In this document: positions 33,155-45,120 of the stretch, piece by piece | Layout of the letters: each line of letters opens with the position of its first letter | Position numbering within the stretch: position 1 is the stretch's first letter | NCBI GenBank assembly: GCA_019095985.1 | Contig: JAGTTF010005663.1 | Span: forward strand, 27,106 to 91,105 | Length of the DNA: 64,000 nt | Direction: 5' to 3' | Source of the DNA: Streblospio benedicti | Taxonomy: Eukaryota > Annelida > Polychaeta > Spionida > Spionidae | Translations under genes and position numbers: made by a program | Notes under the pieces: model-generated | Seen by the model: only the letters and a program-made list of their open reading frames with translations | What the model was told of the DNA's origin: nothing | The model's database searches: none

Positions 33155-34026
33155 AGATTATTTAGATGAAAACATGTATTTTCCTCACCTTGCCAATCTC
33201 AAGGTCCTTGCCCTTGGCCCACTTCACTTTCCCAGTCCATGGAAAATTCAGTTTCCTACTAGATGGCTACTTTCAACGAACCAAATTCGAAGTCATCTCT
33301 TTTTATGTTGCTTACACAATACATAAATATTAAATAATTAATTATCCATTCCTTGTACAAGGTTGTAAGACCTAAAATTACATTTAAAAACACTTTCACA
33401 CTATTTCCTGGTTAGCGGCAAACACCGCAGTGAAGAATCCTAAGGATTTGTTACGTGAATATTGAAGTGACGTTCATGTGGGTTTTATATAATATCTCCG
33501 TTATTATGTAAGTAAATGTATAAAACCTGAATGGAAAAATGATCTAGAGTATGTAAGCATTTTATTAGTATAAAATTCTCTTAAAGGAATTTACAAAGAT
33601 TTCTTAGAATGCATTCGATTACTGTCAGCAACTATTAGTCTGGCCAAAAAAATGTCACTTTGGTGTACATTATGGACAGCCTGTGTTCTCTTGTTAACTT
33701 TCAAAATTGTACAGAAAAATAAATATTTGACATATATTAATGATACTCACATTTCTAGATTCAGTAAGCGCTTCTGATTATTTTTCAAAAAAAAATTCTT
33801 CTATATTGCACCATTTTTCATAAAAAGAGCACAAGAATAAAATATGTACTCTGATTTTGCAACAGCCATTTTGTGTGACCCTAACTCATTTTCTAGAACT
33901 GAACGTCTTATTCAGTAAATGCCTATGAATTGAGGACTGTTGTTACTTAGTGATTGTTTGAATGCTCCTTTTGTAGGTAAATGTTCATTATTTTAAATGT
34001 ATTTTGAATTATTCATTTATATAAGA
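33155..34026. repeat. Right 0.9 kb arm of the long inverted repeat
   Basis: Reverse complement of 17317-18237. It ends only 97 bp before the left terminal repeat of the next element (34123). Confidence 0.9.
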
Positions 34027-34703
34027 TGACATATATTTTCTGAAAGGGGGGTATTTGGGGAGTATGAAAAGCTATTTCTTAAGCGCGGGTGATGGTGGAA
34101 TGTTGCGTACCGGCATATTAAAGATCGGTAGGTAACAGCATCCAAAAAATCACATGAAAAATAAGAGTTCCGAATATATGAGTTCAATTTAATAGTAATT
34201 GTTATATGTTGATTTAAAATGCATTTAATACAACTATTGGGGTATGCACAATATAGAAATGAAATGATTTGATGATTTAATCAGCTTTTAGTCTAAGATT
34301 TTTCATTTTGCACACATATATTGAACGTATTTTTGGATTTACCGAAATTCTTGGACTTCTAATTTCATGCAGGACTATTAATAATTCTTAGACAATTATT
34401 GTTGATGGCATGTTAACGAGCATTAATCTAGGAACATTTTAAGATATTTTGGGGCCATATAGGTGTCATAATAATGATGCTGGATTTATATTTGTGACCC
34501 CTCCCCCAAAGTTTTTGCACCCACGAACCGCGTATAACTGCACTGTAAAGCAAAAAGTCAGATTTTGTGAAGTAAATTTATTTCTACATACAGCATTCTT
34601 CTACAGCAATTGGTATGCATCATTACACAATTCATTTTTCATTCATTCACCTTAAATGAGACATATTTGATAGCAAAAATTAGGAAATGTTTGATGCATC
34701 ACT

Positions 34704-36957
34704 TTAAAAATCTGATTCATCCTCACTTTCGAATTCACTCTCATTTTCATCATTGTTTTCCTCCATGATGTTTGACACAACAATGTGAGCCTGTAGGTTT
34801 GAAGGGAGTGTTGGGCCATTATACCAATTAATGCAATAACTGGTTTCCTTTAAACACCAGCCATGGTCAGCTGGGCAATGCTGCTGGGGAGTAGCAGCAT
34901 TTGCCCTCTTCCACAAGTATGCTACATAATTGCTTCTTTCAATCTTCTTGGCAAGAGTGTCTTTGCAAGGTGGCATAACACATGGGTCTAGTTTCTTGAG
35001 GTCATCAAAAGGGGTCACATCTTTGCTTGGTGCAATTATCTTATTGAAGATAGCCAGCCTAGCTTCATTTACTGTGGTAATGTTCCAAGGTGAGGTATAC
35101 AATGCACATGTAAACTTACACAAATCGCATCATCCATCTTGAATAGTTGCGTTGCCCAGCTGCAAAAAACATTGGAATGAGATTTCCCAGGCGGTAAGTA
35201 AATAAGGACACATCATTCATGCGGCATGCACGGCTGAACATCATGAAATCATGTACACGATCAACGTACTGCAGTCAAAATTTTGCATTTGCTCCATGAC
35301 ACCCGGCTCTTGTTTTTTTCCTTGTAGTCCATGTAATCTTGAATGAACTTACAATAAAACACCTTATTGATTGCATCCTGTTCTGGCTGATCTTTGTTGA
35401 CATTCATCAATATTTCTAAATCTTCTTCTGGTGGTGTATGGAGATCATCAATGAACTGTTTCAAGTGAAGATGGCTGAGAGCATTTGCCAGTAATGGGTG
35501 TAGCCTCTTGCATCTATTGAAATGCTTGCCTCCAACAAATCCATTGAGGGAACCTTTTCCAAGGACATTAGATTGAACTAGGATTTCTGGTCCACCAGAG
35601 TCACAAACAAGATGACCCAAAGCCTTGAAGTAGGCCATTTGTATGTGAAAAGCACCAAAGCAGACAAAACATCGTCAAACCGTGGTCTTTCCATGTCCTT
35701 TAGTGCTCTGGCAATCTTAGCTATAGCCAAATCGTAGTGTACAACCATAGCATCTTGGTTAACTTCCTCTGCCACTTTTTGAGAAACTTCCATTGTTTTC
35801 ACCATAACGTCATGTCTTGTTGGAGGCAAGCAAATGTTCTCCATGTAACAAACATTTTGCATTGGTAGTTCATCAGTATTCAGTCTGCTGTTCCAACCCA
35901 CCCACATAGGCGTCTTGTTAGAAATATAAGTAGAAGCAACCCATGCATGCATTGTCTAACTTCTGGTATCTCAACCTCACCTTTAGCAATGTCATCAGGT
36001 GTAAGCGGGCAAGCAAGTTCCTTTGGTTCGAGTTGGAATATTTCCTTCCGTAGGTCCATAGCAACTTTACGAAGCACGTCCTGACCATCGCAGATTCTAA
36101 TGGCTTCATCTTGTTCCATTTCAATACTATGAAGTAAGTGTGGACAGCCTCGTTTGTTCTTGATCTCAGTATAGGTTAGCCTATCACCAAAGTGGTTTAG
36201 AAGCTTAAGTTCTAATCCTGATGGTCTACTTTCAATGTCAAAACCTTGCTTTTTCCTAATAGATTCATATCTACTATTGATATCTGACAATGCCTGAAGA
36301 ATCTTCTTAAACAAGATGACATCTACATATTGTACAATTTCATTGAATGCTTTCTCTGATACCTCTATAAAAGTTTCAGCACCCGAATCCTTGGGCATAT
36401 TTGTAGCATCATCTACTCTTATGCATATAGAGCCTTTTGCATGATTGGTGGTACATTACTTCCTTTGCATGAAAGTCTATACCACCGATTTTGGCAAGAA
36501 GTTTATGGTCACCTAGTTCTGTAGCCTTGCCTTTGATTGCATCTTGAGCACTGGTACATTCACACATGGAAAGTTTTTCTTCATTGCATTTAATTCTCTT
36601 TCTAGCCTTATCACAAAATAAGCAAGTCTTATCAAAAATCCCTGATGATGTGATAGACTTTGAGGTAGAATTGGATCGCGGAAATGGCGCACGAGCAGTG
36701 TCAGCACATGCCTCTTGTTTTTCATTTGTAACTGATGTAAACTTTTTATAACAGTCAGTATGATAGCCAAATGGAGAATCTGGTTTTTCAGAAGGAAGAT
36801 GCATACACATTGTGTAGTATTTTGAGCGATGGGCATTCACTTTTGATAATCTGATATTTTTGATATTCATAACCTTTTGCCACATCTCATCATCAAAAAG
36901 CTTTCCTGTTTCAGTTGATGTTTTTCCAACACTGTGCAGAATACACTCAAGCACCAT
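34704..36957 (-). pseudogene. Putative transposase or element gene of an uncharacterised multi-copy animal family
   Basis: Order on the minus strand: YHTDCYKKFTSV (first His/Cys module), KTCLFCDKARKR and CECTSAQDAIKGKAT, then DFHAKEVMYHQSCKRLY (second His/Cys module). Next come RVDDATNMPKDSG, RPSGLELKLLNHFGDRLTY, the core word PMWVGWNSRLNTDELPMQNV with LPPTRHDVMVKTMEVSQK, HYDLAIAKIARAL, FGAFHIQMAYFKALGHL, DSGGPEILVQSNVLGKGSLN and GKHFNRCKRLHPLLANAL. The end has LPPCKDTLAKKI-like sequence, PADHGW and an acidic tail, ESEFESEDESDF. From memory the same word order occurs in large uncharacterised protein families of cnidarians, molluscs and fishes. Frame changes near 36415, 35950, 35690 and 35150-35260 make it a pseudogene. 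The catalytic residues are not established. Confidence 0.75.
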
Positions 36958-37277
36958 AGTTGTATTTTGTCTATAAATATTTGATATTATTATAATACAA
37001 GTAGTTAGACTCTAATGGATATCATTTGTATCATATTAGGTTAGAAAAACATTACCTATAGCTTGATTTGCTTGCATATAATAGAAACTGGCATTGAAAC
37101 CATTACTTCTCTGTAAAATGCAGCTGATATGATATGCATATGATAAAAAATTAGTATTTTGTGGCCACTAGAAACAGAATATGCTTTTAGATGAAGGATT
37201 TTAAATAAACAAAAATGACAAGCTTCAGTAAATTTAGTAAATTTGATTTTTAGCGATCATCTTTTGATGCCCTTTAT
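36958..37277. other. Noncoding part between gene and right terminal repeat
   Basis: Lies upstream of the minus-strand gene. An acceptor-like TATTTATAG precedes the first codons (36957 side), so a 5' exon may exist further out. No promoter was recognised. Confidence 0.45.
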
Positions 37278-37682
37278 TTGTGGGTCCAAAAACTTTGGGG
37301 GGAGGGGTCACAAATATAAGTCCAGCATCATTATTATGACACCTATATGGCCCCAAAATATCTTAAAATGTTCCTAGATTGATGCTCTTTAACATGCAAT
37401 CAACAATAATTGTCTAAGAATTATTAATATTCCTGTATGAAATTAGAAGTCCAAGAATTTCGGTAAATCCAAAAATACGTTCAATATATGTGTGCAAAAT
37501 GAAAAATCTTAGACTAAAAGCTGATTAAATCATCAAATCATTTCATTTCTATATTGTGCATACCCCAATAGTTGTATTAAATGCATTTTAAATCAACATA
37601 TAACAATTACTATTAAATTGAACTCATATATTCGGAACTCTTATTTTTCATGTGATTTTTTGGATGCTGTTACCTACCGATC

Positions 37683-40330
37683 GTGATTAAACCACTGCAT
37701 ACTTAAAAGTATTCATGACCATCAAGAATTCGGTGTAGGCAATGGCCATTGGCATTTTTTAAGATAAAGATACTGTATGTATGATTGACATCATCGATAC
37801 AAATGAAATGATCCCAATATACCATGCTTTTTATGGTTTCTATAGAAGGTGTTAATGACTAAACTGTTCATTAAAGCCTCACTTTTTAGAAAGCTGTAAA
37901 ACAAGAGACTGACCGAGGATTTTTATTCAAATTATGCAAGGAACCTCGACGTCATAATTACTAGAAAACTAGATACATGGTTCAAAGTACAACAAAAGCA
38001 ATTGCTTTAAAGCCCTGCATACATAAAAATATTCATGACCATCAAGAATTGTGCTTTACCAATGTTCTTTGGAATTTTTTTTAATATACAGGAAGTAGGT
38101 AACATTGACATAAATGATACGACTTGAATCAGACAAATGTCACTCTTGTGTAGGGTTTCTACAGATGCTAATAAATGAATAAATTGTCTAATACAGCCTC
38201 ATTAGCAAACACAATGTTTATAACTACAAAAGACTTGGAAATGAACTAGAATTGTCATTGAAATTTGCTACGGAACCTCGACGTCAGAGTTACAACCTTC
38301 CTGCGATCAAAGTTACATGCTGGAGAGCTATGATTAAATTGATAGCAAAAATTGAACTCAAAACCCTGTGATTAAACCACTGCATATGTAAAAGTATTCA
38401 TGACCATCAAGAATTCGGTTTACGCAATGGCCATTGGCGTTTTTTTAAGATAAAGAGACTGTATGTATAATTGACATCATCGATACAAACGAAATGATCC
38501 AAATATACCATGCTTTTTATGGTTTGTATAGAAGGTGTTTAGGAATAAATTGTTCATTAAGGCCTCACTAACAAACGCAATTTTTAGAAAGCTGTAAAAC
38601 AAGAAACTGACAGAGAATTTTTATTCAAATTATGTACGGAATCTCGACGTCATAGTTACAAGCTTTCTTGGATCAAAATTACATGCTGGAGGGCCAAAAA
38701 TAGATATTTGATTCAAAGTACAACAAAACCAATTGCTTTAAAGCCCTGCATACATAAAAATATTCATGACCATCAAGAATTGTGCTTTACCAATGTTCTT
38801 TGGATTTTTTTTTAATATACAGGAGGTAGGTAACATTGACATAAATGATACGACTTGAATCAGACAAATGTCACTCTTGTGTAGGGTTTCTACAGATGCT
38901 AATAAATGAATAAATTGTCTAATACAGCCTCATTAGCAAACACAATGTTTATAACTACAAAAGACTTGGAAATGAACTAGAATTGTCATTGAAATTTGCT
39001 ACGGAACCTCGACGTCAGAGTTACAACCTTCCTGCGATCAAAGTTACATGCTGGAGAGCTATGATTAAATTGATAGCAAAAATTGAACTCAAAACCCTGT
39101 GATTAAACCACTGCATATGTAAAAGTATTCATGACCATCAAGAATTCGGTTTACGCAATGGCCATTGGCCTTTTTTAAGATATAGAGACTGTATGTATAT
39201 TTGACATCATCGATACAAATGAAACAATCCAAATATACCATGCCTATAGAAGGTGTTTAGGAATAAATTGTTCATTAAAGCCTCACTAACAAACGCAATT
39301 TTTAGAAAGCTGTAAAACAAGAAACTGACAAATTATGTACGGAATCTCGACGTCATAGTTACAATTTTTATTCAATGCTGGAGGGCCAAAAATAGATATT
39401 TGATTCAAAGGAACCTCGCTTTAAACGTCATAGTTACAACCATCTGCTTTCCAATGGATCACAGTTACATGCTGGAGAGCTATGATTAAATTTATAGCAA
39501 ACAAATGTTTAAACTCAAAACAAGGTGATCAAACCATTGATAGCAAAAATTGAACTCAAAAAAGGTGAAAACCACTGCATACTTAAAAATATTCATGACC
39601 ATCAAGAATTCGGTTTACGCAATGGCCATTGGCCTTTTTTAAGATATAGAGACTGTATGTACATTTGACATCATTGATACAAATGAAACAATTCCAATAT
39701 ACCATGCTTTTTATGGTTTATATAGAAGGTGTTACGGAATAGATTTTTCAATAAAGCCTCACTATCAAACGCAATTTTTAGAAAGCTGTAAAACAAGAAA
39801 ATGACCGAGAATTTTTAATCAAATTATGTACTGAACCTGGACGTCATAGTTACAAGCTTTCTTGGATCACAGTTACATGCTAGAAGGGCAAAACTAAATA
39901 CATGTTTCAAAGTACAACAAAACCAGGTGCTTTAAAGCCCTGCATACATATAAATATTCTTGACCATCAAGAATTGTGCTTTACCAATGTTCTTTGGAAT
40001 TTTTTTTAATATACAGAAAGTAGGTAACATTGACATAAATGATACGACTTGAATTGGACAAATGTCACGCTTGTTTAGGGTTTCTAGTGATGGTACTAAA
40101 TGAATAAATTGTCTAATACAGCCTCATTAGCAAACACAATGTTTATAACTACAAAAGACTTGGAAATGAATTAGAATTGTCAGTGAAATTTGTTATGCAA
40201 CCTTTATGTCAAGTTACACATTTACTTAATATCAAAGTTACGTGCTGGCCAGCTAAAAAAATATTCATATCACAAACTCGAACAAAAATAGGCAATTTAA
40301 AGTAATGCATACGTAAGAATGTTCATCACC
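37683..40330. repeat. Dimeric satellite-like array, period about 690-730 bp
   Basis: Units start at GTGATTAAACCACTGCAT at 37683, 38368 and 39099, with a shortened unit at about 39565. Each unit holds two related halves of about 350 bp, 'TATTCATGACCATCAAGAATTCGGTTTACGC' type and 'AAGAATTGTGCTTTACC' type. Both halves carry 'GGAACCTCGACGTCA.AGTTACAA' and 'TTACATGCTGGAG'. The array is thus dimeric. The 39300-39560 part is scrambled and the last copy (39937-40330) is most diverged. The array begins exactly at the end of the right terminal repeat of the element at 34123-37682. Confidence 0.85.
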
Positions 40331-42027
40331 ATGAAACAATTGGCATTAGCAGTGTTGTCCTGCATTTATATGATAAAGAGACCAGACGAATCATTGACAT
40401 AAGTGTTACGACTTCATTCAATCAAATTGGATGGTTTGTATATATGCTGTCATCAAAATAATCGTATGCTTTGCTTTGCTGGTAAAACCCACTGAAATTA
40501 ACTTCGAGAAACATAGCATGGACTGCAATTTACTGATTTAATATTGTAAGCAACGTGGATGTAATAGTTACGAACTTGACATTTCGTCAATGTTCGTCAA
40601 TGTTCACCCGCGCATTTATTAAAATGGCTTCCCTTCAGGCGGTTTTGCTCACCTATTTTAAAAATCCACAATAATCTCATCGGTACAGTTGTAACAGACA
40701 ACAAAAAGCATTCATATCATTTCTCAGAGTTTTCATAGTTTATTTGCATGCTATATTTCAATAATCCCACCCTTATTTCCGGCCTGTCAAAGTTGTCAAA
40801 AGTTTAATTCTTACCTGGCGTGCTTCGGCGACCAGCCATGATGAACAAATTACTTCCGAGTTTGTATGGCACTTCAGACACAAGCCGAAACGCATTATAT
40901 TTAATTTTTCTTGTTTTTTTTTTTTAACGAAAGTTAAACATCGACGCACGTAACTGGTTTAATCTACTAAATTCGACATGTATCCTTTCTGGAGTCTGTG
41001 ATTTATTTCTATCTTCACTATTATCGATTATGACTTGTGAAAATAAAAGCCAAAAGGTTTCTCTGTTGTGGGGAAAAAAATAAAAAAAATCCAACAAGGC
41101 ATTACAAGATGCTGTAGTAGAACATATAGCGGATATGCATGTAACAATAGGGCCGAGAAATCGTTACGTTTGAACGGAAATTTTTTCTTCCACGATTTGA
41201 CCCACTTAATCACAACATATGTTGATGATTTTTGGTCACAAATAAGAACCAAATATACTCTATCTTTTGGTATATAACACGTGTGGATCGAGTGGTTATA
41301 AGATACTTTATTTTGAGGTCAAAAGTGGAAAAAAAAATTTTGCGCGAAAAAAAGCGCGTTTTTTCGGGGAATTTTGAGTTTGACATGGGGGTTATCTTTT
41401 TTATAAAAAGATGAAATGACAAAAGTAGCACATCATTTTGTAGGTATTTCAATTCTCTTTCAATACATATATAATAGTATATGATTATTTGAAGTCTAGG
41501 TATCATGGCAAGGCATTGTTTGAACTGACTGCCTGTAAGTGACAAGCAGTGTCTCAAATGCAACACAGACCAGCGTACAGCGAGCTCCAGCGAGCTGGCC
41601 GTAGTCTGTGTCATGGCGAGGCCACCACGTGGTCCCCGTAATAGTGAGGCTGGCTGGTCGAGGTCCATGTAAGCAACCTTTCCTAAAAATTCATTTTTCA
41701 TTTTTTTATCATTAAAACCAATTTATTTGGTTTGAAATGTTTTATTATAATGACCACCAAGTTGTCCTGATTGTACATAGTACGCGTTTGTGCGTCTTGT
41801 GGTTAAAAAGCCTTTTTGTGATATAAAAAGAAATCGCCTCTTCATTTATATATATATAGATATGGCTTACGTCGTTCAAAGAGAATAATATCAAGTGTCA
41901 TCTGATTTTTGAACAAGGGAACTAGAAAACCATGCTAATGGAAAAAACACGCAAAACAACCTCCATTGGAAATTAGTAATTGCCTGCTTTGCACTGGTGA
42001 GAATATGTATTCACATTGTATTCACAG
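40331..42027. other. Mostly noncoding stretch
   Basis: AT-rich. It contains a short hairpin TTTTGCGCGAAAAAAAGCGCG (41338-41358) and a GC-richer patch at 41555-41670 with no coding support. A candidate first exon on the minus strand is listed separately. Confidence 0.45.
40815..40839 (-). CDS. Candidate minus-strand first exon
   Basis: ATG at 40839 in the context ATCATGGCTGG opens MAGRRSTP plus one base, then a consensus-like donor CAG|GTAAGAATT. Upstream sequence (toward 40880) is GC-richer than its surroundings. It could be the 5' exon of a gene or of the element downstream on this strand, but its phase does not fit the acceptor near 36970. Very short, so weak. Confidence 0.25.
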
Positions 42028-42182
42028 GGCTCAATGGTTACAAATACCTTAAGAATGAGGTGATAGACATCATAGAAAGAGCATCGAGGGCCGGACCCGA
42101 TTTGACTGTGTATCTCTTGTTGAAGCAGTCCGATCTTGACGCCAGTGTTCTCCAAATCTACACAGTCCTGATTATGGTTCAG
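42028..42182 (+). CDS. Candidate internal exon, product unknown
   Basis: The acceptor TGTATTCACAG ends at 42027 and the donor TTCAG|GTGACG starts at 42183. The 155-bp interval is open in one frame, two bases then 51 codons, starting LNGYKYLKNEVIDIIERASR and ending QIYTVLIMVQ. It is amphipathic and helix-like and GC-richer than its flanks. I do not recognise the family. No partner exon was found within reach in this window. Confidence 0.35.
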
Positions 42183-43296
42183 GTGACGCCTGCAGCTTCA
42201 GGTTCCTCCAAACTCTGGGACGGTCACAAGACATGGTTTACTGTTTTACATCATTTTTAAGATGAAGACCAACACATTTTTTCAATTTCAATCCCATTGA
42301 AACATAATACATTAAAAAGGATGCGAAAAACCTTATTAAACATTAATCTTCGCACCATTGATGGTTTCTCACGAGAAAATTATAAAAACCTAATAAAACA
42401 AATGATACTATAGCAAATCAACGGCTCCTCTTTTTTAGTCTCAGCCCACAAGAATTGCAACCGTTCTCTTGAAGTATAACATAGTGTGACAAAAATCCAA
42501 GATTAGGCTTTTCGCTGTTGTCACACTTGAGTAGGTTTTGCGTTGCTTCTTAGTCCGGTATATGTTATTCAGGCATGATACACTGTGTCATGACCTGTTA
42601 TTGTTTTTGGCAACACGCCGAGTTTGAGACCGTGTTGAGCGGTATTGGTAGGGTGGACAACCCTCTCCTCTGGGTAAGGGTCCTCATTACACTATTTTCT
42701 AGCCACTCCTCTCTGAGGGGGTATTCCCGTGGACTGGCCCGCACATTATATATCCATGTGTAGGGGTTGGTAGTGCTAGTCCTGTTCGGTAGTCGTCACA
42801 TTCTACTGTGGGGCCCATAGCTGGTATTTAGGACAGCAGTGCCTCTCGGCAGTAATGCCCCCTATACTACCTGATTCCCCAAATTGACCAGTTGTCAGGC
42901 TGTGCCCTGCACTACTTGGCCAGGACATCAGTATAGTGCACTGACAGTGCTTGCCATCCCCAAGATGAGGTCTCACTCTCTCTACCGACCTCGGGATGGG
43001 CCGTCTTCTGGTCCTGGTAACTTGGTCATGGGCGTACAAGGAAGTAAGAAGTCACAGGTGTGTGGTTCCTGATCTCTGACACACAGGAGTCAGGGTTAAA
43101 ACAAATATAGTAGGTTGCATTGGATTATGAATCAAGGTGATCAAGAAAGCCGGTCTGCAACAGCTTTCAGGCCATATGGTTTTTGCAAAATGTTTCCAGT
43201 ATACAGACCACTGCACACCATTAAGACTGCACTCTTTGAAGATTCAAATGACATGGAACCTCCAAAGGTGTTTTACTCATTTTCCTAGTACTTTGA
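42183..43296. other. Noncoding stretch with a GC-rich patch
   Basis: 42600-43070 is mixed-base and GC-richer (for example GACCTCGGGATGGGCC near 42988) but has no convincing frame. The rest is AT-rich. The patch could be an old repeat. Confidence 0.4.
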
Positions 43297-43389
43297 GCGA
43301 CCTTTGACACTATTGACCAAGATATTGTACTTTCTCATCTTCAGTTCAGAATAGGTGACACTGATATTAAATGGTTACAAACGATTCAC
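43297..43389 (+). pseudogene. LINE reverse transcriptase scrap
   Basis: One frame reads ATFDTIDQDIVLSHLQ then GDTDIKWLQTI. This matches the RT palm word (L-S-x-A-F-D-T-I-D-H-D-I-L-L...L...G...L-x-W) of jockey/CR1/L2-like LINEs. A stop interrupts just before it, and nothing recognisable follows. Very old and short. Confidence 0.55.
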
Positions 43390-44054
43390 AAGTCCTAATT
43401 ACATGTCATCAAGAAGCACTACCTTGCTTTTCAGCATCTTGCAGGCCTCTTAGACGGTTTGGCAGATGTGTCACATGAGCCATCCGAACGTTTTTTTCTA
43501 ATATGATTTTTTTTATCCTTAGGTGATATGGAAAAGGAATCAAGTTGTCTCCATTGCCAAATATTGTCCCATGGGAGTTATTTTCATGAAAGTTTGCTCA
43601 CTTGCTCAAATTAGTTATTGTATGCAAATAGGGGTATCATTGCAAAGGTATGTAGAATATGTTTATTCCGTTATTTATGTCATCAAGTCATTATAGACAT
43701 CACCAGACGTCAAAAGGTGAAACTAAAATCGGCCCACGTTTTCTCCTGCAACTTAATGAAAAGGGTCTCACACTTATCCTTTTTAGAAAGACACTGTACA
43801 TATACATGCAGTTTTTAAAAGGGTATGAATTACTTGGTTGCAATATTATACTAATAATCTGACATCGAAAATACTCAAATTTGGTGAGAAAACGGCCTAC
43901 ACAGAAAAAACGTGGTTAACACTAAAACCGGTCCTCTTTTTCTGTTGCAACTCCTTCTAGACCATTAAATACTTATTTGAAATCAGGAAAATCATTGAAA
44001 AATGTCTGGTTAAATCTTTGTCTATCATTACAATTACAAGAAAAAATTGTGTAT
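43390..44054. other. AT-rich noncoding stretch
   Basis: No supported feature. Confidence 0.45.
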
Positions 44055-44174
44055 TTAGTTTTCATCAAGATCACTGTCATCATCACTTTCCATGTCTTCC
44101 TCATATTCATCGTTGTGTTCAAGTTCCTCTGCAGTATTTTCAACTAAACAAAAACTGGACATGATAGAACTCAT
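44055..44174 (-). pseudogene. Acidic C-terminal tail, possibly of a third family member
   Basis: The minus strand encodes MSSIMSSFCLVENTAEELEH followed by NDEYEEDMESDDDSDLDEN and a stop. Its composition and abrupt acidic end resemble the tail of the element gene at 34704 (ESEFESEDESDF). Upstream frames on this strand do not continue it clearly. It may be a remnant of a third copy, or an unrelated acidic exon. Confidence 0.35.
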
Positions 44175-44539
44175 GTCATGGGAATTATTGCATGGAAGTC
44201 TGGCTGGCTAGGCTGCAAAGGTGTGCAAACCCTAATCAAAGGAGAAAGTGCATGCTTCTCAGTTCTTAATAGCTAATGGGAACATTGGTGAATTATTTTA
44301 CAATATAGACCCAGGCTCAACCACCTTCCTATATAGATGTGGATATTAGAAAAAAAATATAAAAAATAAAAATAAAGACCCTGTTTATATAAACTTTCTG
44401 CATCTTGATATGCTTTCTGTGGTTTATAGCAAACCTCTTATGATATGTCGCTATCCACAAATTGGCAAGGCATTATGTATAAAGTTGTGAATGGTAAATA
44501 AAAATGCTCAAATGTACAACTGTGACATACAAGTCAAGT

Positions 44540-45120
44540 CAAGGCAAAATTAGTTTATTATACAACCCCATGATTCCCTTCAATCCATCAACTGATGATG
44601 CTGTGTATAGGTTTAGGTCTGGGTCTAGGTATTTAATCTGCAGACCATCACAGAGGAGTATAATGCAGATGTGAGTGACTGGCTAGTTAGCCAGTGATGT
44701 ACTGATGCAAGCTGGCTCTTTGAAATCTGCTATAGAGCCAACCTCTGTTACTGAGCCAGGTTAAATGTTCCAGTCTAGGATGGTTCATGTGAAAAACCAG
44801 TTGCAGTCCTGTGTAGTGGAGCTTCGTTGGTGTTCTAGCTTCATACTGTGAGCAGCTCATGTGTGTGTCACAGAAGGTTATCTTGATGTATTCTTGGCGA
44901 ATGCACACATGACCCTGCAACGCCTTAAACATCAGAGTCAGCCAGGCATTCCTTCTTCTGTTGTCAAGGTGCTTAAGTTCAAGGTCGTTTGTCATGGTAT
45001 TAATGCTAGGATAAGAGTCATAATTGCCTTCATCCATCCGCCATCCCTTATTTAAATTGCCTCCAATATAGTCTTCTCCTTTTGGAAGTATGGATCCCAA
45101 ATTTAGAGACACAATACTCC
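44540..45120 (-). pseudogene. LINE RT C-terminal scrap
   Basis: On the minus strand, LDNRRRNAWLTLMFKALQG matches the 'LE-x-R-R-x...L-x-x-L-Y/F-K' word near the end of LINE RT proteins. In another frame TILDWN and EVGSIADFKE follow, matching the final '(F)-x-R-T-x-x-x-W-N-x-L-P...S-x-x-x-F-K' word. At least one frameshift and one stop lie between them. The sequence then runs to 'ATAAACTAATTTTGCC' near 44545, which could be the 3' end. Confidence 0.6.

Larger units (their letters stand above)
34123..37682 (-). mobile_element. DNA element with 400-bp terminal inverted repeats and a family-specific gene
   Basis: The left terminal repeat (34123-34524) begins GATCGGTAGGTAACAGCATC. The right (37278-37682) ends GATGCTGTTACCTACCGATC and is its reverse complement across about 400 bp, with few differences. 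The two repeats enclose a single decayed minus-strand gene (36957-34704) with little other sequence, the layout of a cut-and-paste DNA transposon. No convincing target duplication was found. ATTAAA lies close to both ends but not at equal distance, and the right flank is satellite sequence. I do not recognise a named superfamily. The near identity of the terminal repeats suggests a fairly recent insertion, whereas the gene already has several frameshifts. Confidence 0.8.

Noticed and set aside
34113-37690. TTAA target duplication for the 34.1-37.7 kb element
   Set aside because: TTAA lies near both ends but at unequal distances, and on the right it is part of the satellite unit itself.
36409-40839. 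Joining the MAGRRSTP exon at 40.82 kb to the element gene at 36.96 kb
   Set aside because: The phase does not match the acceptor near 36970, and 3.8 kb of satellite lies between.
42600-43070. GC-rich patch as coding exons
   Set aside because: No frame is open through it with protein-like composition or paired splice sites.
44687-45112. A 141-codon host gene
   Set aside because: Its words match the end of a LINE RT once another frame is read, so it is a LINE scrap.
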